Origin: CAVQXR01 sp963717955
GTDB taxonomy: Bacteria > Actinomycetota > Thermoleophilia > Gaiellales > Gaiellaceae
Reading direction: 5' to 3'
Assembly: GCA_963717955.1 (NCBI GenBank)
Contig: CAVQXR010000001.1
Coordinates: 992,001 to 1,056,000 of the forward strand
DNA length: 64,000 nt
Shown in pieces: positions 34,165 to 44,640 of this stretch. The notes beneath the pieces were generated by a model that saw nothing but the letters and a program-made list of their open reading frames with translations, was not told the origin of the DNA and did not search any database. The position numbers were made by a program, and so were the translations under genes. Within the stretch, counting starts at the first letter, position 1; each line of letters begins with the position of its first letter.

Positions 34165-35186
34165 ACCGTCACCCGCTGGCGCCGCGCCAGCCGCTCCGAC
34201 CAGGTCCGGCGCTTGTCCTCCCCGCTCAGGTGGCAGGCCTCGGGATGGCCGCCGCCCCGGTCACGGAACTCCGGGATCTCCTGCGAGCAGCGGTCGAACC
34301 GATGCGGGCAGCGCGGATGGAACGGACAGCCGGGCGGCACGAAGATGAGCGACGGTGGCGCCCCCTCGATCGGGACGAGCCGGCTCGCCTTGTCGCCGAC
34401 ATGGGGCAGCGACTCGAGGAGCCCCCAGGCGTACGGATGGAGCGGGTTGGCGAAGACCTCATGGGTCGGCCCGGCCTCCATCGAGCGGCCCGCGTACATC
34501 ACCATCACCTTCTGGGCGACCTCGGCGACGACACCGAGATCGTGCGTGATCAGGATGACGCCGATGTTGAACTCCCGCTTGATCCGGTCGATCAACTCGA
34601 GGATCTGCGCCTGCACCGTCACGTCGAGCGCCGTCGTCGGCTCGTCCGCGATCAGCAGGTCGGGGTTGTTGACGAGCGCCATCGCGATCATGGCCCGCTG
34701 GCGCATGCCGCCCGAGAACTGGTGCGGATAGTCCTGCAGGCGAGCGACGGGATTCGGGATCCCGACCTCGCCGAGCAGATCCGCAGCCCGCCCGAGCGCG
34801 ATCTTCTTCGAGACCTTCTCGTGGGTCGTGACGGCCTCGGCGATCTGGTCGCCGACCCGGTACATCGGGTGGAGGCACGCGAACGGGTCCTGGAAGATCA
34901 TCGCGATCTCCTTGCCGCGGATCCGTCGCAGGTCGGCGTCGGACATGGTGAGGAGGTCGACACCCTTGAAGCGGGCCGTCCCGGAGATCCTCGCGGTGTC
35001 GCGGTTCAGGAGCCCGAGCAGCGCGAGGTTGGTCACGCTCTTGCCCGATCCGCTCTCTCCGACGACGCCGAACGTCTCCCCGCGATCGACCGAGAACGTC
35101 AGGCCGTCGACGGCGTGCACGACGCCGTCGGGGGTCGGGAACTCCACCTTGAGGTCGACGACCTCGAGCAGCGGCTCGCCGGTCAC
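34161..35186 (-). CDS. oligopeptide/dipeptide ABC transporter ATP-binding protein (OppD type)
   Basis: 341 residues from GTG at 35186, overlapping the permease stop by four bases. Walker A GESGSGKSVTNLALLGLL, Q-loop IFQDPFACLHPMYRVGDQIA, signature QFSGGMRQRAMIAMALVNNP, Walker B LLIADEPTTALDVTVQAQIL, and the C-terminal FVPPGCPFHPRCPHRFDRCS typical of Opp/Dpp ATPases. With the OppF-type partner it powers uptake of peptides. Cytosolic face of the membrane. Confidence 0.95.
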   Translation of the reverse strand: MTGEPLLEVVDLKVEFPTPDGVVHAVDGLTFSVDRGETFGVVGESGSGKSVTNLALLGLLNRDTARISGTARFKGVDLLTMSDADLRRIRGKEIAMIFQDPFACLHPMYRVGDQIAEAVTTHEKVSKKIALGRAADLLGEVGIPNPVARLQDYPHQFSGGMRQRAMIAMALVNNPDLLIADEPTTALDVTVQAQILELIDRIKREFNIGVILITHDLGVVAEVAQKVMVMYAGRSMEAGPTHEVFANPLHPYAWGLLESLPHVGDKASRLVPIEGAPPSLIFVPPGCPFHPRCPHRFDRCSQEIPEFRDRGGGHPEACHLSGEDKRRTWSERLARRQRVTV

Positions 35187-36148
35187 GAGTAGCGCACCCG
35201 CGGGTCGAGGTACGCGTACGCGATGTCGACGATCAGGCTCATGACGACGACCGCGACTGCACCGACGACGACGACCGCCACGACCACCGGCAGGTTGCCC
35301 GTGAAGGTCGCCCTGACGACCCACGAGCCGACACCCTGCCAGTTGAAGACGGTCTCGGTGATGATCGCACCGCCGATCAGCAGGGCGACGTCCATGCCGA
35401 ACATCGTGACGAGGGGCGTGAGGCTCGCCCGGAGCCCGTGCTTGACGATCACGTCGCGCTCGGAGAGCCCCTTCGCCCGGGCCGTGCGGATGTAGTCCTC
35501 CCCCATCGTCTCGAGCAGGTTGCCGCGCGTCATGCGAGCGTAGAACGCCGCATAGAGGAGCGCGAGGACGAAGCAGGGCAAGATCATGTGGAGAAACCAC
35601 TCCTTCGGGCTCTCGCCGAACTCCACGTACCCTGTCCCGGGCAGGATCCCGAGCTTCTCCCAGAACACCCAGAGCGCCACGAGGCCGAGCCAGAACACGG
35701 GCGCGGAGACGCCGAACAGCGCGAACCCCATCGAGAGACGGTCGATCCACGAGCCCTTCTTAACGGCCGAGATCACCCCGATCGTGACTCCGATCACCGC
35801 CCAGAGGATTGCCGCGCCGATGACCATGAACAACGTGCGCGGCATACGGTCGACGAGCTCGTCCTTCACCGAGACCCGGGTGTCGTAGGAGTAGCCGAGA
35901 CCGGGCCAGCCCCACTCGTCGCCCGTGGCGAGCTCGCCGAGGAACGTTGCGTACTGCCCGTACCAGGGCTTGTCGAGCCCGAACCGCTCCTTCACCTCCT
36001 CGATCGACTCCGGGGTCGCCTGCTTACCGGCGAAGCGCAGCGCCGGGTTTCCCGGAGGCATGACGTAGAAGATCAGGAAGGTGAGCAGGGTGACCACGAG
36101 GATGACGAATATCGACCAGACGATCCGTCGCACGATGTAGGCCGCCAT
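35183..36148 (-). CDS. oligopeptide/dipeptide ABC transporter permease (OppB type)
   Basis: 321 residues with six transmembrane helices. The first, IVWSIFVILVVTLLTFLIFY, is followed by the OppB-specific periplasmic stretch MPPGNPALRFAGKQATPESI. The EAA-type cytosolic loop is DYIRTARAKGLSERDVIVKH. First helix, loop and ending (YAYLDPRVRYS) agree with the family. It forms the channel with the OppC-type permease. A strong hairpin separates this gene from the upstream binding-protein gene. Confidence 0.95.
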   Translation of the reverse strand: MAAYIVRRIVWSIFVILVVTLLTFLIFYVMPPGNPALRFAGKQATPESIEEVKERFGLDKPWYGQYATFLGELATGDEWGWPGLGYSYDTRVSVKDELVDRMPRTLFMVIGAAILWAVIGVTIGVISAVKKGSWIDRLSMGFALFGVSAPVFWLGLVALWVFWEKLGILPGTGYVEFGESPKEWFLHMILPCFVLALLYAAFYARMTRGNLLETMGEDYIRTARAKGLSERDVIVKHGLRASLTPLVTMFGMDVALLIGGAIITETVFNWQGVGSWVVRATFTGNLPVVVAVVVVGAVAVVVMSLIVDIAYAYLDPRVRYS

Positions 36149-36189
36149 CAGGGCTCACCTCCCTCCGATCGGAGTGCGAAACGAGAACG

Positions 36190-36221
36190 GTTGGGGGCCG
36201 TGCGCCGGCACGGCCCCCAAC
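36190..36221 (-). terminator. strong hairpin between binding-protein and permease genes
   Basis: GTTGGGGGCCGTGC and GCACGGCCCCCAAC form a perfect 14-bp stem with a four-base loop, 11 bp after the binding-protein stop and 41 bp before the OppB-type start. In transporter operons such a stem usually stops part of the transcripts and protects the upstream mRNA, raising binding protein over membrane parts. No T-run follows. Confidence 0.7.
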
Positions 36222-36232
36222 CTCGCGTGCGC

Positions 36233-38158
36233 CTAGCTGTTCTGCTTGGACGGATCGACCGCCACCTTCACCCAGGCCTGCTGGCCGGTCGCCTGGTCGA
36301 AGTCCCAGTTCGTCACCGAGTCGGCGATGATCGTCGAGTTGTTCCGCCAGATGTAGGGGATCCAAGGAACGATCTCCTCCATCAGCTTCTGGATCGTCGC
36401 ACCCCAGCAGGTGAGCCGCTCGGTCGCATCGGCGATCGCGATGCAGGTGTCCATGTCGGCGTCGACGCTGCCGACCCCATCGGCCGGCCACGGGATCCCG
36501 ATCTCCGCGGCCAGCTCCTCGGTGAGCCCGACGAGCGACTCGTTGTAGGAGAAGTCGGGGCTGATCCCGCGACCGTCGAAGAGGTAGAGGAAGAACGTGA
36601 ACGCGTCCGGGTAGTCCTTGCCCCAGCCGGACGTGCCGTTCATCTGGATCTTCTCCTTCGGGGTGAAGACGACGCTGTAGGGGTCGTCGAGCTGGCGCGT
36701 CTTCAGCGTGATCCCGATCTTCGCGAGGGACTCCTCGATCACCGGGACCATGCCCTTGTCACGCGCGGTCGTGCCCATGATGTTGAGCACGTCCTTGCAC
36801 TCCGGCGCGTCGCAGAGGCCGTCCTGGTCGGTGTCGTATCTCGACTGCTTCATCTCCTCCATCGCCGCGGCCGCGTCGCCCTCGAAGCTCGCCGACGGGT
36901 ACGGGTCGTAGCCCTCGAGCTCCGGCGGAGCGAGGCTCGGCGTGATCGTGTGGGTCGCAGGGTCGCCGATCGCCGGACCTCCCCACGCACGGATCAGGCC
37001 GGTCTTGTTCATTACGAAGTTCGCCGCCTTGCGGACGTGGATGTCGTCGAAGGGCGGCAGCGCGAGGTTCATCGCGATGTAGAAGGTCGAGTCGTCCGGG
37101 TTGAGCTTCAGCTTGTCCTGGAGCTCCTCGTCCTCGGTGTACTTCTTGATCTCCTTGCCGGTCTCACCGCACAGGGTGTCCTCGATGATCGCCTGCTCCA
37201 CCTTGGCGAAGCAGTCGTCGGCGTTGGAGTTGATGCGGAACTCGAACCGGTCGACGTAGTTCGACCTGACCTCCGGCGAGTCGGTCGCCGGATCGTAGTT
37301 CGGGTTGCGGTCGAGGAGGAGGAACGCCTCCGGGTCGTAGCCCGAGATCGGCTTCATCGTCTCGCAGCTCGTGATGTCGAGCGCATCCGACCCCTCGATC
37401 ATGTAGGGGCCCGAGGAGATCACGTACCGGCCGTAGTCGCCGGCCTTCGTGAAGCACTTCGCGACCTCTTCCGGGATCGGGCCGATGGCCGGCATCGCGA
37501 TCCGGTACAGGAAGTCGCCGACCGGCTTCTCGAGCGTGAAGACGATCGTCTTGTCGTCCGGCGTCTCGATGCCCGTGATCGTGTCGGCCTCGCCCGCCCC
37601 GAACTCCTCGAACCCGACGATGTCGGTGTAGTAGTTCGGATAGCCCGCGCCGCCGGTATCGGGGTTCGCGAGCCGCGTGACCGCGTACGCGATGTCCTGC
37701 GAGGTGATCTCGCGGTTCACCGGCGGACCGAACATGATCCCGTCCTTCAACGTGAACGTCCAGGTCAGCCCGTCTTCCGACATCGTGCCGGTGTCCGTGG
37801 CGAGGTCGGGCACGATCTCGTTGCCCACCGCGCCGACCGTGTGGCGGTAGGTGACGAGCTTGCGGATCAGCGTCGTGTAGAAGCTCCAGCCAATCGACGT
37901 GTACTCGCCCGTCGGATCGAACGCGTTCGTGAAGTCGAACGACGACTCCACGTCGACGCGATAGGTTCCGCCCGGCTCAATCGCGGCCTCGGCCGGCTCC
38001 GTCTCCGCCGGCGTCGTCTCCGTTCCACCCGTGGCGGCCGGCTCCGTCGCCGCCGGCTCGGTCGCCGCCGGCTCGTCGCTCCCGCCTCCGCAGGCCGCCA
38101 CCAGCACGGCGAGCGTCACGGCGAGAGCGAGGAATCCGAGTACTCTGAACCGTCTCAC
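36233..38158 (-). CDS. oligopeptide/dipeptide ABC transporter substrate-binding lipoprotein
   Basis: 641 residues from GTG at 38158, preceded by GAGGGGG. The signal peptide FRVLGFLALAVTLAVLVAAC ends in a lipobox; after it comes a repetitive EPAATEPAATGGTETTPAET spacer tethering the protein to the membrane. The mature part is an SBP family 5 (OppA/DppA) fold: TYRVDVESSFDFTNAFDPTG, WTFTLKDGIMFGPPVNREIT, and KLNPDDSTFYIAMNLALPPF. It is longer than E. coli OppA (543 aa). Acidic residues dominate. Substrate (peptide or other) cannot be fixed. Confidence 0.92.
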   Translation of the reverse strand: MRRFRVLGFLALAVTLAVLVAACGGGSDEPAATEPAATEPAATGGTETTPAETEPAEAAIEPGGTYRVDVESSFDFTNAFDPTGEYTSIGWSFYTTLIRKLVTYRHTVGAVGNEIVPDLATDTGTMSEDGLTWTFTLKDGIMFGPPVNREITSQDIAYAVTRLANPDTGGAGYPNYYTDIVGFEEFGAGEADTITGIETPDDKTIVFTLEKPVGDFLYRIAMPAIGPIPEEVAKCFTKAGDYGRYVISSGPYMIEGSDALDITSCETMKPISGYDPEAFLLLDRNPNYDPATDSPEVRSNYVDRFEFRINSNADDCFAKVEQAIIEDTLCGETGKEIKKYTEDEELQDKLKLNPDDSTFYIAMNLALPPFDDIHVRKAANFVMNKTGLIRAWGGPAIGDPATHTITPSLAPPELEGYDPYPSASFEGDAAAAMEEMKQSRYDTDQDGLCDAPECKDVLNIMGTTARDKGMVPVIEESLAKIGITLKTRQLDDPYSVVFTPKEKIQMNGTSGWGKDYPDAFTFFLYLFDGRGISPDFSYNESLVGLTEELAAEIGIPWPADGVGSVDADMDTCIAIADATERLTCWGATIQKLMEEIVPWIPYIWRNNSTIIADSVTNWDFDQATGQQAWVKVAVDPSKQNS

Positions 38159-38231
38159 GTATACCCCCTCGATTCTCGTGCGGGCCCTCCCCCGACGCAC
38201 GGGCCCGCGGGACTCTACTACTAGCTAAACA

Positions 38232-38247
38232 GACGGCACGCACCGTC
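38232..38247 (-). terminator. small hairpin after the OppC-type gene
   Basis: GACGG-TGCGTG-CCGTC followed by TGTTT on the minus strand, 29 bp after the OppC-type stop. A weak attenuator before the binding-protein gene, or a structural element of its leader. Confidence 0.35.
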
Positions 38248-38275
38248 CGAAGTTAGCGCCTCGGCGGCCCCCTTC

Positions 38276-39238
38276 TCACCGCCCCGTGCGTGGGTCGAGA
38301 GCGTCGCGCAGGCCGTCGCCGAGCAGGTTGAACGCCAGCACCGTGGAGACGAGGAACACGCCCGGGAAGATCATCAGCCACCACGCCTCCTCGAAGATCG
38401 CCGAGGCGTCTGCGAGCATCTGCCCCCAGGAGGGTGTGCTCTGCGGGACACCGAGGCCGAGGAACGAGAGCGCCGCCTCGATCAGGATGTTGCTCGGGAT
38501 CAGCAGCGTCGTGTAGATGAGGATCGGCGCCCAGAGGTTCGGGAGCACCTCACGGAACATGATCCTGCGGTTGCTCGCCCCGAGCGAGCGGGCCGCCTCG
38601 ACGAACTCCTTCTCGCGCAGCGAGAGCACGTTCCCGCGGATGATCCGCGCGATGTAGGGCCAGCTGAAGATGGCGATGACCATGATCACGAGGCTCTCGC
38701 CGGGCTCCACGAGGCCGTTGAAGCACCCCTCCCTCGAGCTGCCGCACGCGGCGACGATCCCGATCTGGAAGAGGAGCACCGGCATCGCGAGGAAGACGTC
38801 GATCGTGCGCGACACGAGCGTGTCCGTGATCCCGCGGAAGTAACCGGAGATGATCCCGACGATGACGCCCACGACCATCGAGAACAGCGTCGCGATCAGC
38901 GCCACCTTCAGGGACGTTCGCGCCCCGTACATGATCCTCACGAACACGTCCCTCCCGGCCTGATCCGCGCCGAACCAGAAGTCGCCGGTTGGGCCCTTCG
39001 GGAGGCCGAACTCGTCCTGCATCTCGCTCTGGAAGAGCTCGTTCGGGCCGTGCCCGACGAGATTCCTCGAGATCACCCCGGCGAGGAGCGCGAGGACCAC
39101 GAGCGCGACGATGTAGACGAGGCTCCCGATCGCGGTCCTGTCCTGCTTGAATCGGTCCCAGAACAGCCGCCGCGGCGACTTGCCCTCGACGGACGACTCG
39201 AGATGGGTCGAATCGATGGGTTGCGCGACGGATGCCAT
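38276..39238 (-). CDS. oligopeptide/dipeptide ABC transporter permease (OppC type)
   Basis: 320 residues, first gene of the operon. A cytosolic N-terminus (RRLFWDRFKQDRTAIGSLVY) leads into six helices. The OppC N-terminal domain appears in FGADQAGRDVFVRIMYGART, and the EAA loop in EFVEAARSLGASNRRIMFRE followed by VLPNLWAPILIY. Upstream on the minus strand TTCCCT (17 bp) TACAGT is a possible promoter, about 30-60 bp before the ATG. A loop with two cysteines (ACGSSREGC) between helices is not typical of all family members. Confidence 0.93.
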   Translation of the reverse strand: MASVAQPIDSTHLESSVEGKSPRRLFWDRFKQDRTAIGSLVYIVALVVLALLAGVISRNLVGHGPNELFQSEMQDEFGLPKGPTGDFWFGADQAGRDVFVRIMYGARTSLKVALIATLFSMVVGVIVGIISGYFRGITDTLVSRTIDVFLAMPVLLFQIGIVAACGSSREGCFNGLVEPGESLVIMVIAIFSWPYIARIIRGNVLSLREKEFVEAARSLGASNRRIMFREVLPNLWAPILIYTTLLIPSNILIEAALSFLGLGVPQSTPSWGQMLADASAIFEEAWWLMIFPGVFLVSTVLAFNLLGDGLRDALDPRTGR

Positions 39239-39317
39239 GGCCTCTTCGCTGGAAAGGAAGCCGAACTGTAGCGCGTGCGGAGACGGAAGGGAACCCGGAC
39301 GCGCGACCTCGCACGGT

Positions 39318-39335
39318 CGGGGGCGCGGGTGCCCC
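39318..39335 (-). terminator. hairpin immediately after atpG
   Basis: GGGGGC-ACCCGC-GCCCCC begins one base after the atpG stop. It would end the atpZ-like-to-atpG transcript and so separate it from the opp operon. Confidence 0.5.
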
Positions 39336-40235
39336 CTACTCGAGCGCGTCCGCGCCGGCGACGACCTCGAGGATCTCCTGGGTGATCTCGGCCTGGCGGG
39401 CGCGGTTCATGTCGAGCGTGAGGCGGTCGATGAGCTCGTTCGCGTTCTTCGACGCGTTGCGCATCGCCGTCATCCGCGCTCCCAGCTCGGAGGCCGCGGA
39501 CTCGAGCAACGCGCGGTAGATCGTCGTCTCCACGTACGTCGGCAGGAGCCGCTGGAGGATCTCCTCGGGCTCGGGCTCGTAGATGAAGTCGCCCTCGAGG
39601 GCGACGTCGTGCGCCGACATCTCCGCCTCGCCCTCGTCGAGCACGCTGCGCGGGATCGGCAGGAGGTCGATGCTCTCCGCCGTCTGCGTGAGCGCCGAGT
39701 AGTAGCGGTTGTAGACGACGACGACCCGGTCGACCTCGCGCCCGGCGAACAGCTCGATGACCCGGTGAGCGATCGAGGCGGCGTCGGCATAGGCCGGCCG
39801 GTCGGTGAAGCCCGCCCAGCTCCCCGCGAGCTCGTAGCGGCGAAACGTGAGCGTCGAGCGCCCCTTCTTCCCCGCGACGAGCCAGGACACGTCCTGCCCG
39901 GCGCCGCGGAGCTCACGCTCGAGCGCGAAGGCCCGGCGCAGAATCTGCGAGTTGAACGGTCCGGCCAGGCCGCGGTCGCCCGTCACGGCGAGGATCGCCG
40001 TGCGGCTCGCGTCCTCCCGCGCCTCGAGCAGCGGCAGCCGGGCGCTCGTCGGCCCCGCCGCACGCGCGGTGCCGGTCATCAGCTCCCGCATCCGGTCGGC
40101 GTAGGGCCTCATCGCCTGGATGCGCGATTCGGCGCGCCGCAGGCGGGCGCCGGCGACGAGCTCCATCGCCTTCGTGATCTTGCGGGTGTTGCGGACCGAG
40201 CGGATCCGCCGCTTCAGGTCCTGCTGGGAGGCCAT
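39336..40235 (-). CDS. atpG: ATP synthase F1 gamma subunit
   Basis: 299 residues. The N-terminal helix MASQQDLKRRIRSVRNTRKI, TKAMELVAGARLRRAESRIQ, the Rossmann part ILAVTGDRGLAGPFNSQILR, and the C-terminal helix MRNASKNANELIDRLTLDMN, RARQAEITQEILEVVAGADA are all standard. It is the rotor shaft of F1. Last gene of the main atp block here; atpD follows only after 7 kb of unrelated genes. Confidence 0.97.
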   Translation of the reverse strand: MASQQDLKRRIRSVRNTRKITKAMELVAGARLRRAESRIQAMRPYADRMRELMTGTARAAGPTSARLPLLEAREDASRTAILAVTGDRGLAGPFNSQILRRAFALERELRGAGQDVSWLVAGKKGRSTLTFRRYELAGSWAGFTDRPAYADAASIAHRVIELFAGREVDRVVVVYNRYYSALTQTAESIDLLPIPRSVLDEGEAEMSAHDVALEGDFIYEPEPEEILQRLLPTYVETTIYRALLESAASELGARMTAMRNASKNANELIDRLTLDMNRARQAEITQEILEVVAGADALE

Positions 40236-40248
40236 CTACTGGGCCCTC

Positions 40249-40339
40249 GGGCGGGACGAGATCCCGCCCCTACGACCGGATCCCTGTAGGGGCCGGATCT
40301 CAGCCGGCCCGCGTCGGATCTCATCCGGCCCGCCGCGGC
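40249..40339. repeat. REP-like palindromic repeats between atpA and atpG
   Basis: GGGCGGGA-CGAGA-TCCCGCCC (40249-40269) is a perfect hairpin. It is followed by CTGTAGGGGCCGGATCTCAG, then two near-copies of CGGATCTCAGCCGGCCCGC (second copy with CATCCGG). This pattern of C/G-rich palindromes around ATCTCATC-type loops resembles dispersed REP-type repeats. It fills most of the 116-bp gap, unusually large for this operon. Confidence 0.6.
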
Positions 40340-40351
40340 CCGCCGTGCCGT

Positions 40352-41890
<1,539 letters not shown>

Positions 41891-41958
41891 CGTCGTCTCT
41901 CAGCTCCTTGCGGGGCCGCTCGCGGCGGCGCTGGTCGGGATCGGGGCTGCGCGATTCG

Positions 41959-42489
41959 TCATCGCGTCGAAAGCTCGTGTCGGAGGGAGCTCAACCGGCC
42001 ACGGACGCTCGCGTCGACGAGGAACGACCCGGCCTGGAGCACCATGCCGCCGATCAGGGACGGATCGACCGCGCGGATCGCCTCGATGCGGCGCCCGGAG
42101 GCCTGCTCGATGCGACCGAGGATCTCCGCCGCCTCGGCGTCCGAGAGCTCCCGGGCAGTCGTCAGCTCCACCCTCAGGATCCGCTCCTCGGCGGCGATCA
42201 GGCGCTCGAGCTCGCGCTGGATGTCGTCGGTCTGGCCCAGGCGCCCCTTCTCGGCACAGAGGCGCAGGAAGCTCAGCAGGAGCGGGTCGGCGCCTTCGAA
42301 CACGGCGTCCAGCCCGGCCTGCTTCGCCCGCACGTCGATCTGCGGGTTCCGGAGCAGGTTGCGCAGCTCCGGCGAGCCCTCGACCGCCTCGGCGAAGTCC
42401 TGGAGCTCCTGCCGGACCTGCGGCAGCCGCCCCTTCTCCTTCGCGGCATCGAAGAGTGCCTTGGCGTAGACGCGCTGCGCGACGGCCAT
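41959..42489 (-). CDS. atpH: ATP synthase delta subunit
   Basis: 176 residues from ATG at 42489, two bases after the atpF stop. N-terminal helical domain AQRVYAKALFDAAKEKGRLP, QVRQELQDFAEAVEGSPELR, and the C-terminal signature VDPSLIGGMVLQAGSFLVDA. It is the peripheral-stalk link between b subunits and the top of F1. The C-terminus ends SVRGRLSSLRHELS as in the family. Confidence 0.95.
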   Translation of the reverse strand: MAVAQRVYAKALFDAAKEKGRLPQVRQELQDFAEAVEGSPELRNLLRNPQIDVRAKQAGLDAVFEGADPLLLSFLRLCAEKGRLGQTDDIQRELERLIAAEERILRVELTTARELSDAEAAEILGRIEQASGRRIEAIRAVDPSLIGGMVLQAGSFLVDASVRGRLSSLRHELSTR

Positions 42490-42491
42490 GT

Positions 42492-43058
42492 CTAGTTCCT
42501 CGACGCCAACCGGTCGAAGTCGATCTCGCCAACCGCCTCGTCGATCAGGCGCCGCTGGTCGTCGGCATCGAGCACCTTTCCGGTCACCTTCTCCGCGGCG
42601 ACGAGGGTGAGCTCGATCACTTCGCGGCGGATCTGCTCGACGAGCCGCTGGTTCTCGGCCTCGATCGCCTTGCGGTTCTCCTCGAGGCGCCGGTCGAGAT
42701 CGGCCTGTGCCTCCTCGAGCACCCGCTTGCGCTGGGCGTCGCCGAGCTGGCGGGCCTCCGCGAGGATGCCCTCCGACTCGGTGCGGGCCTGCGCGATCAG
42801 CGCGTGGTGCTCCTCGAGCAGCCCCTTGGCCTGGTTGCGGGCGTTGTCGGCCTCGTCGAGCGCTTCGCGGATGCGATCGCGGCGCTGTTCGATCATGCCC
42901 TGGATCCGCCCGAAGGCGAGCTTGCGCATGATGAAGAACACGATCGCGAAGGTGATCAGCGTCCAGATCATGAGACCCGGGACGACGTCGATCAGGCCGT
43001 TCCCCCCGTCGCCCGACTCCTCGGCCGCGAGGACGAATCCGAGCAGGGCGTCGCGCAT
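42492..43058 (-). CDS. atpF: ATP synthase F0 b subunit
   Basis: 188 residues. One N-terminal transmembrane helix (PGLMIWTLITFAIVFFIMRK, about 27-46) is followed by a long charged coiled coil (IQGMIEQRRDRIREALDEAD, AEARQLGDAQRKRVLEEAQA). It forms the peripheral stator stalk, anchoring delta and alpha to the a subunit. The start follows the atpE stop by three bases. Confidence 0.95.
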   Translation of the reverse strand: MRDALLGFVLAAEESGDGGNGLIDVVPGLMIWTLITFAIVFFIMRKLAFGRIQGMIEQRRDRIREALDEADNARNQAKGLLEEHHALIAQARTESEGILAEARQLGDAQRKRVLEEAQADLDRRLEENRKAIEAENQRLVEQIRREVIELTLVAAEKVTGKVLDADDQRRLIDEAVGEIDFDRLASRN

Positions 43059-43061
43059 CCG

Positions 43062-43340
43062 CTAGGCGAGGACGAAGGCCAGCAGGCCGCCGAGAAGGCC
43101 GTAGAACACGACCGCCTCGGTGAGCGCGAACCCGAGCCACTGGATGCCCGTCAGCTCGCTCCGCAGCTCCGGCTGGCGTGCGACGGCCTGGATCATGGAA
43201 CCGAAGATGTAGCCGATGCCGACGCCCGCTCCGGCGGCACCGAGGCCGACACCGAGGCCGAAGGCGATCGCTCGCCCGGCGCTGAGGATGTCCTCGGTCG
43301 ACCCCTCGACCTGCGCGAGCACTGCTCCAAGCGTTGCCAA
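43062..43340 (-). CDS. atpE: ATP synthase F0 c subunit
   Basis: 92 residues. Two transmembrane helices: a Gly-rich first (GRAIAFGLGVGLGAAGAGVG) and a second with the ion-carrying carboxylate Glu in WLGFALTEAVVFYGLLGGLL. The loop contains the conserved ARQPE. There is no Gln in helix 1 as in sodium-binding c rings, so proton coupling is likely. Forms the rotor ring. Confidence 0.96.
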   Translation of the reverse strand: MATLGAVLAQVEGSTEDILSAGRAIAFGLGVGLGAAGAGVGIGYIFGSMIQAVARQPELRSELTGIQWLGFALTEAVVFYGLLGGLLAFVLA

Positions 43341-43380
43341 GTCCTTTCCTCCCTCTTAGATGACTGATCGTGTCTAGGTG

Positions 43381-44220
43381 TTAGTGTTCCGGCTCGATCG
43401 CGCCGCCGATGTAGATCGCGGACAGCAGCGCGAAGACGAAGGCCTGGATCGTGACGACGATCCCGACCTCGAAGATGTACACGGCCACGGCCACCGGCAC
43501 CGCGATCACGGCGAGCGCGACGCTCGAGAAGATGAAGATCAGGCCGAGCATGACGAGGATCAGCATGTGTCCTGCGAGCATGTTGGCGAAGAGACGAACT
43601 GCGAGCGAGATGAGTCGCATGAACTGCGAGATCACCTCGAGTACGGCGATGAACGGCAGGAGCGCCCGGGGGACGCCGCTCGGGATCCAGCTCCTGAAGT
43701 AGCCGCCGACGCCGTTGTAGCGGATGCCCTCGAACTGGGTGAACACGAAGGTCATCAGCGAGAGCGCGAGCGTGACCATGAGGTTCGCGGTCGCGGCGTA
43801 GATCCCGAACGTCGGGATGCTCATCCCGGCGATCTCGAAGTGCTCGTCCGAGATCGGGAGCGGGATGAACCCGATCATGTTGACGAACCAGATGAACATG
43901 AACAGCGTCGCGCAGTAGGGGAACCAGCCACGCGACGACTTCTGCGGGATGTTCGGGTCGACGATCTGGCTCTCGATGAGCTCGTACACCGACTCGCCCC
44001 ACGTCTGCTTGCTGCTCGGGCGCAGCGACAGCCCGAAGCGCATGATCCAGGTCCCGATCAGGATCGTGACCGCGCCGCCCACCCAGAGGTAGACGACCGC
44101 CTTGTTGATCGACATGTCCAGCCCGCCGATGTTGATCTCCACCCACGAGTGCAGCCGGAACTCGTTCGCCGGGTCGAAGTCCTCGGTCGCCGCGAGCAGG
44201 GTGGATGCGAGCTGGCTCAT
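43381..44220 (-). CDS. atpB: ATP synthase F0 a subunit
   Basis: 279 residues with at least five membrane helices. The essential Arg is in FMRLISLAVRLFANMLAGHM, and the C-terminal helix ends VTIQAFVFALLSAIYIGGAI. It provides the proton half-channels against the c ring. The start overlaps the stop of the AtpI-like gene by four bases (ATGA). Confidence 0.97.
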   Translation of the reverse strand: MSQLASTLLAATEDFDPANEFRLHSWVEINIGGLDMSINKAVVYLWVGGAVTILIGTWIMRFGLSLRPSSKQTWGESVYELIESQIVDPNIPQKSSRGWFPYCATLFMFIWFVNMIGFIPLPISDEHFEIAGMSIPTFGIYAATANLMVTLALSLMTFVFTQFEGIRYNGVGGYFRSWIPSGVPRALLPFIAVLEVISQFMRLISLAVRLFANMLAGHMLILVMLGLIFIFSSVALAVIAVPVAVAVYIFEVGIVVTIQAFVFALLSAIYIGGAIEPEH

Positions 44221-44627
44221 CGCCGCGAGCCCTGGTGGGCGGCGGCGCCGGGCGTCTTCGCCTCACCCTGGAAGTAGACGGTGAGTGAGAGCGCCAGCTC
44301 GACCGAGTAGGCGGCCGCATAGACGAGCGCCCCCGCGAGCGCCAGGCCCTGGTCGAACGAGGCGATCACGACCGCGATCACCATGAGCACGATCCCGCGG
44401 CTCATCATCCCGAACGCGACCGGCCCGGAGCCCCTCAGCGTCGGGCTTCCGATGCCGCGGCGGTTCAGGATCAGGCCGCTGACGAGGCTCACGGCCCACA
44501 GCCCGGCGCCGAGCGCCCAGCCCGACAGGTCCCACCCCGCAGCCAGAAACACCGGCAGCGCGAGCAGGACGACGAGCCCGCCCGCGACCATCGGCAGCCG
44601 GCGGTCGGGCAGCGGGCGAAGCGTCAT
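44217..44627 (-). CDS. AtpI-like small membrane protein
   Basis: 136 residues from ATG at 44627 (alternative GTG at 44636). Four hydrophobic segments: PMVAGGLVVLLALPVFLAAG, ALGAGLWAVSLVSGLILNRR, GIVLMVIAVVIASFDQGLAL and ALVYAAAYSVELALSLTVYF. Topology and position directly before atpB match AtpI-type proteins, which help assemble the c ring in some bacteria. Sequence similarity itself is weak. Overlaps atpB. Confidence 0.7.
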   Translation of the reverse strand: MTLRPLPDRRLPMVAGGLVVLLALPVFLAAGWDLSGWALGAGLWAVSLVSGLILNRRGIGSPTLRGSGPVAFGMMSRGIVLMVIAVVIASFDQGLALAGALVYAAAYSVELALSLTVYFQGEAKTPGAAAHQGSRR

Positions 44628-44640
44628 CAAGGACACGGGC

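Noticed and set aside
35438..38224. A 928-codon plus-strand frame across the permease and binding-protein genes
   Set aside because: Low-complexity Arg/Val/Asp-rich shadow of the transporter genes; the minus-strand genes have all family motifs.
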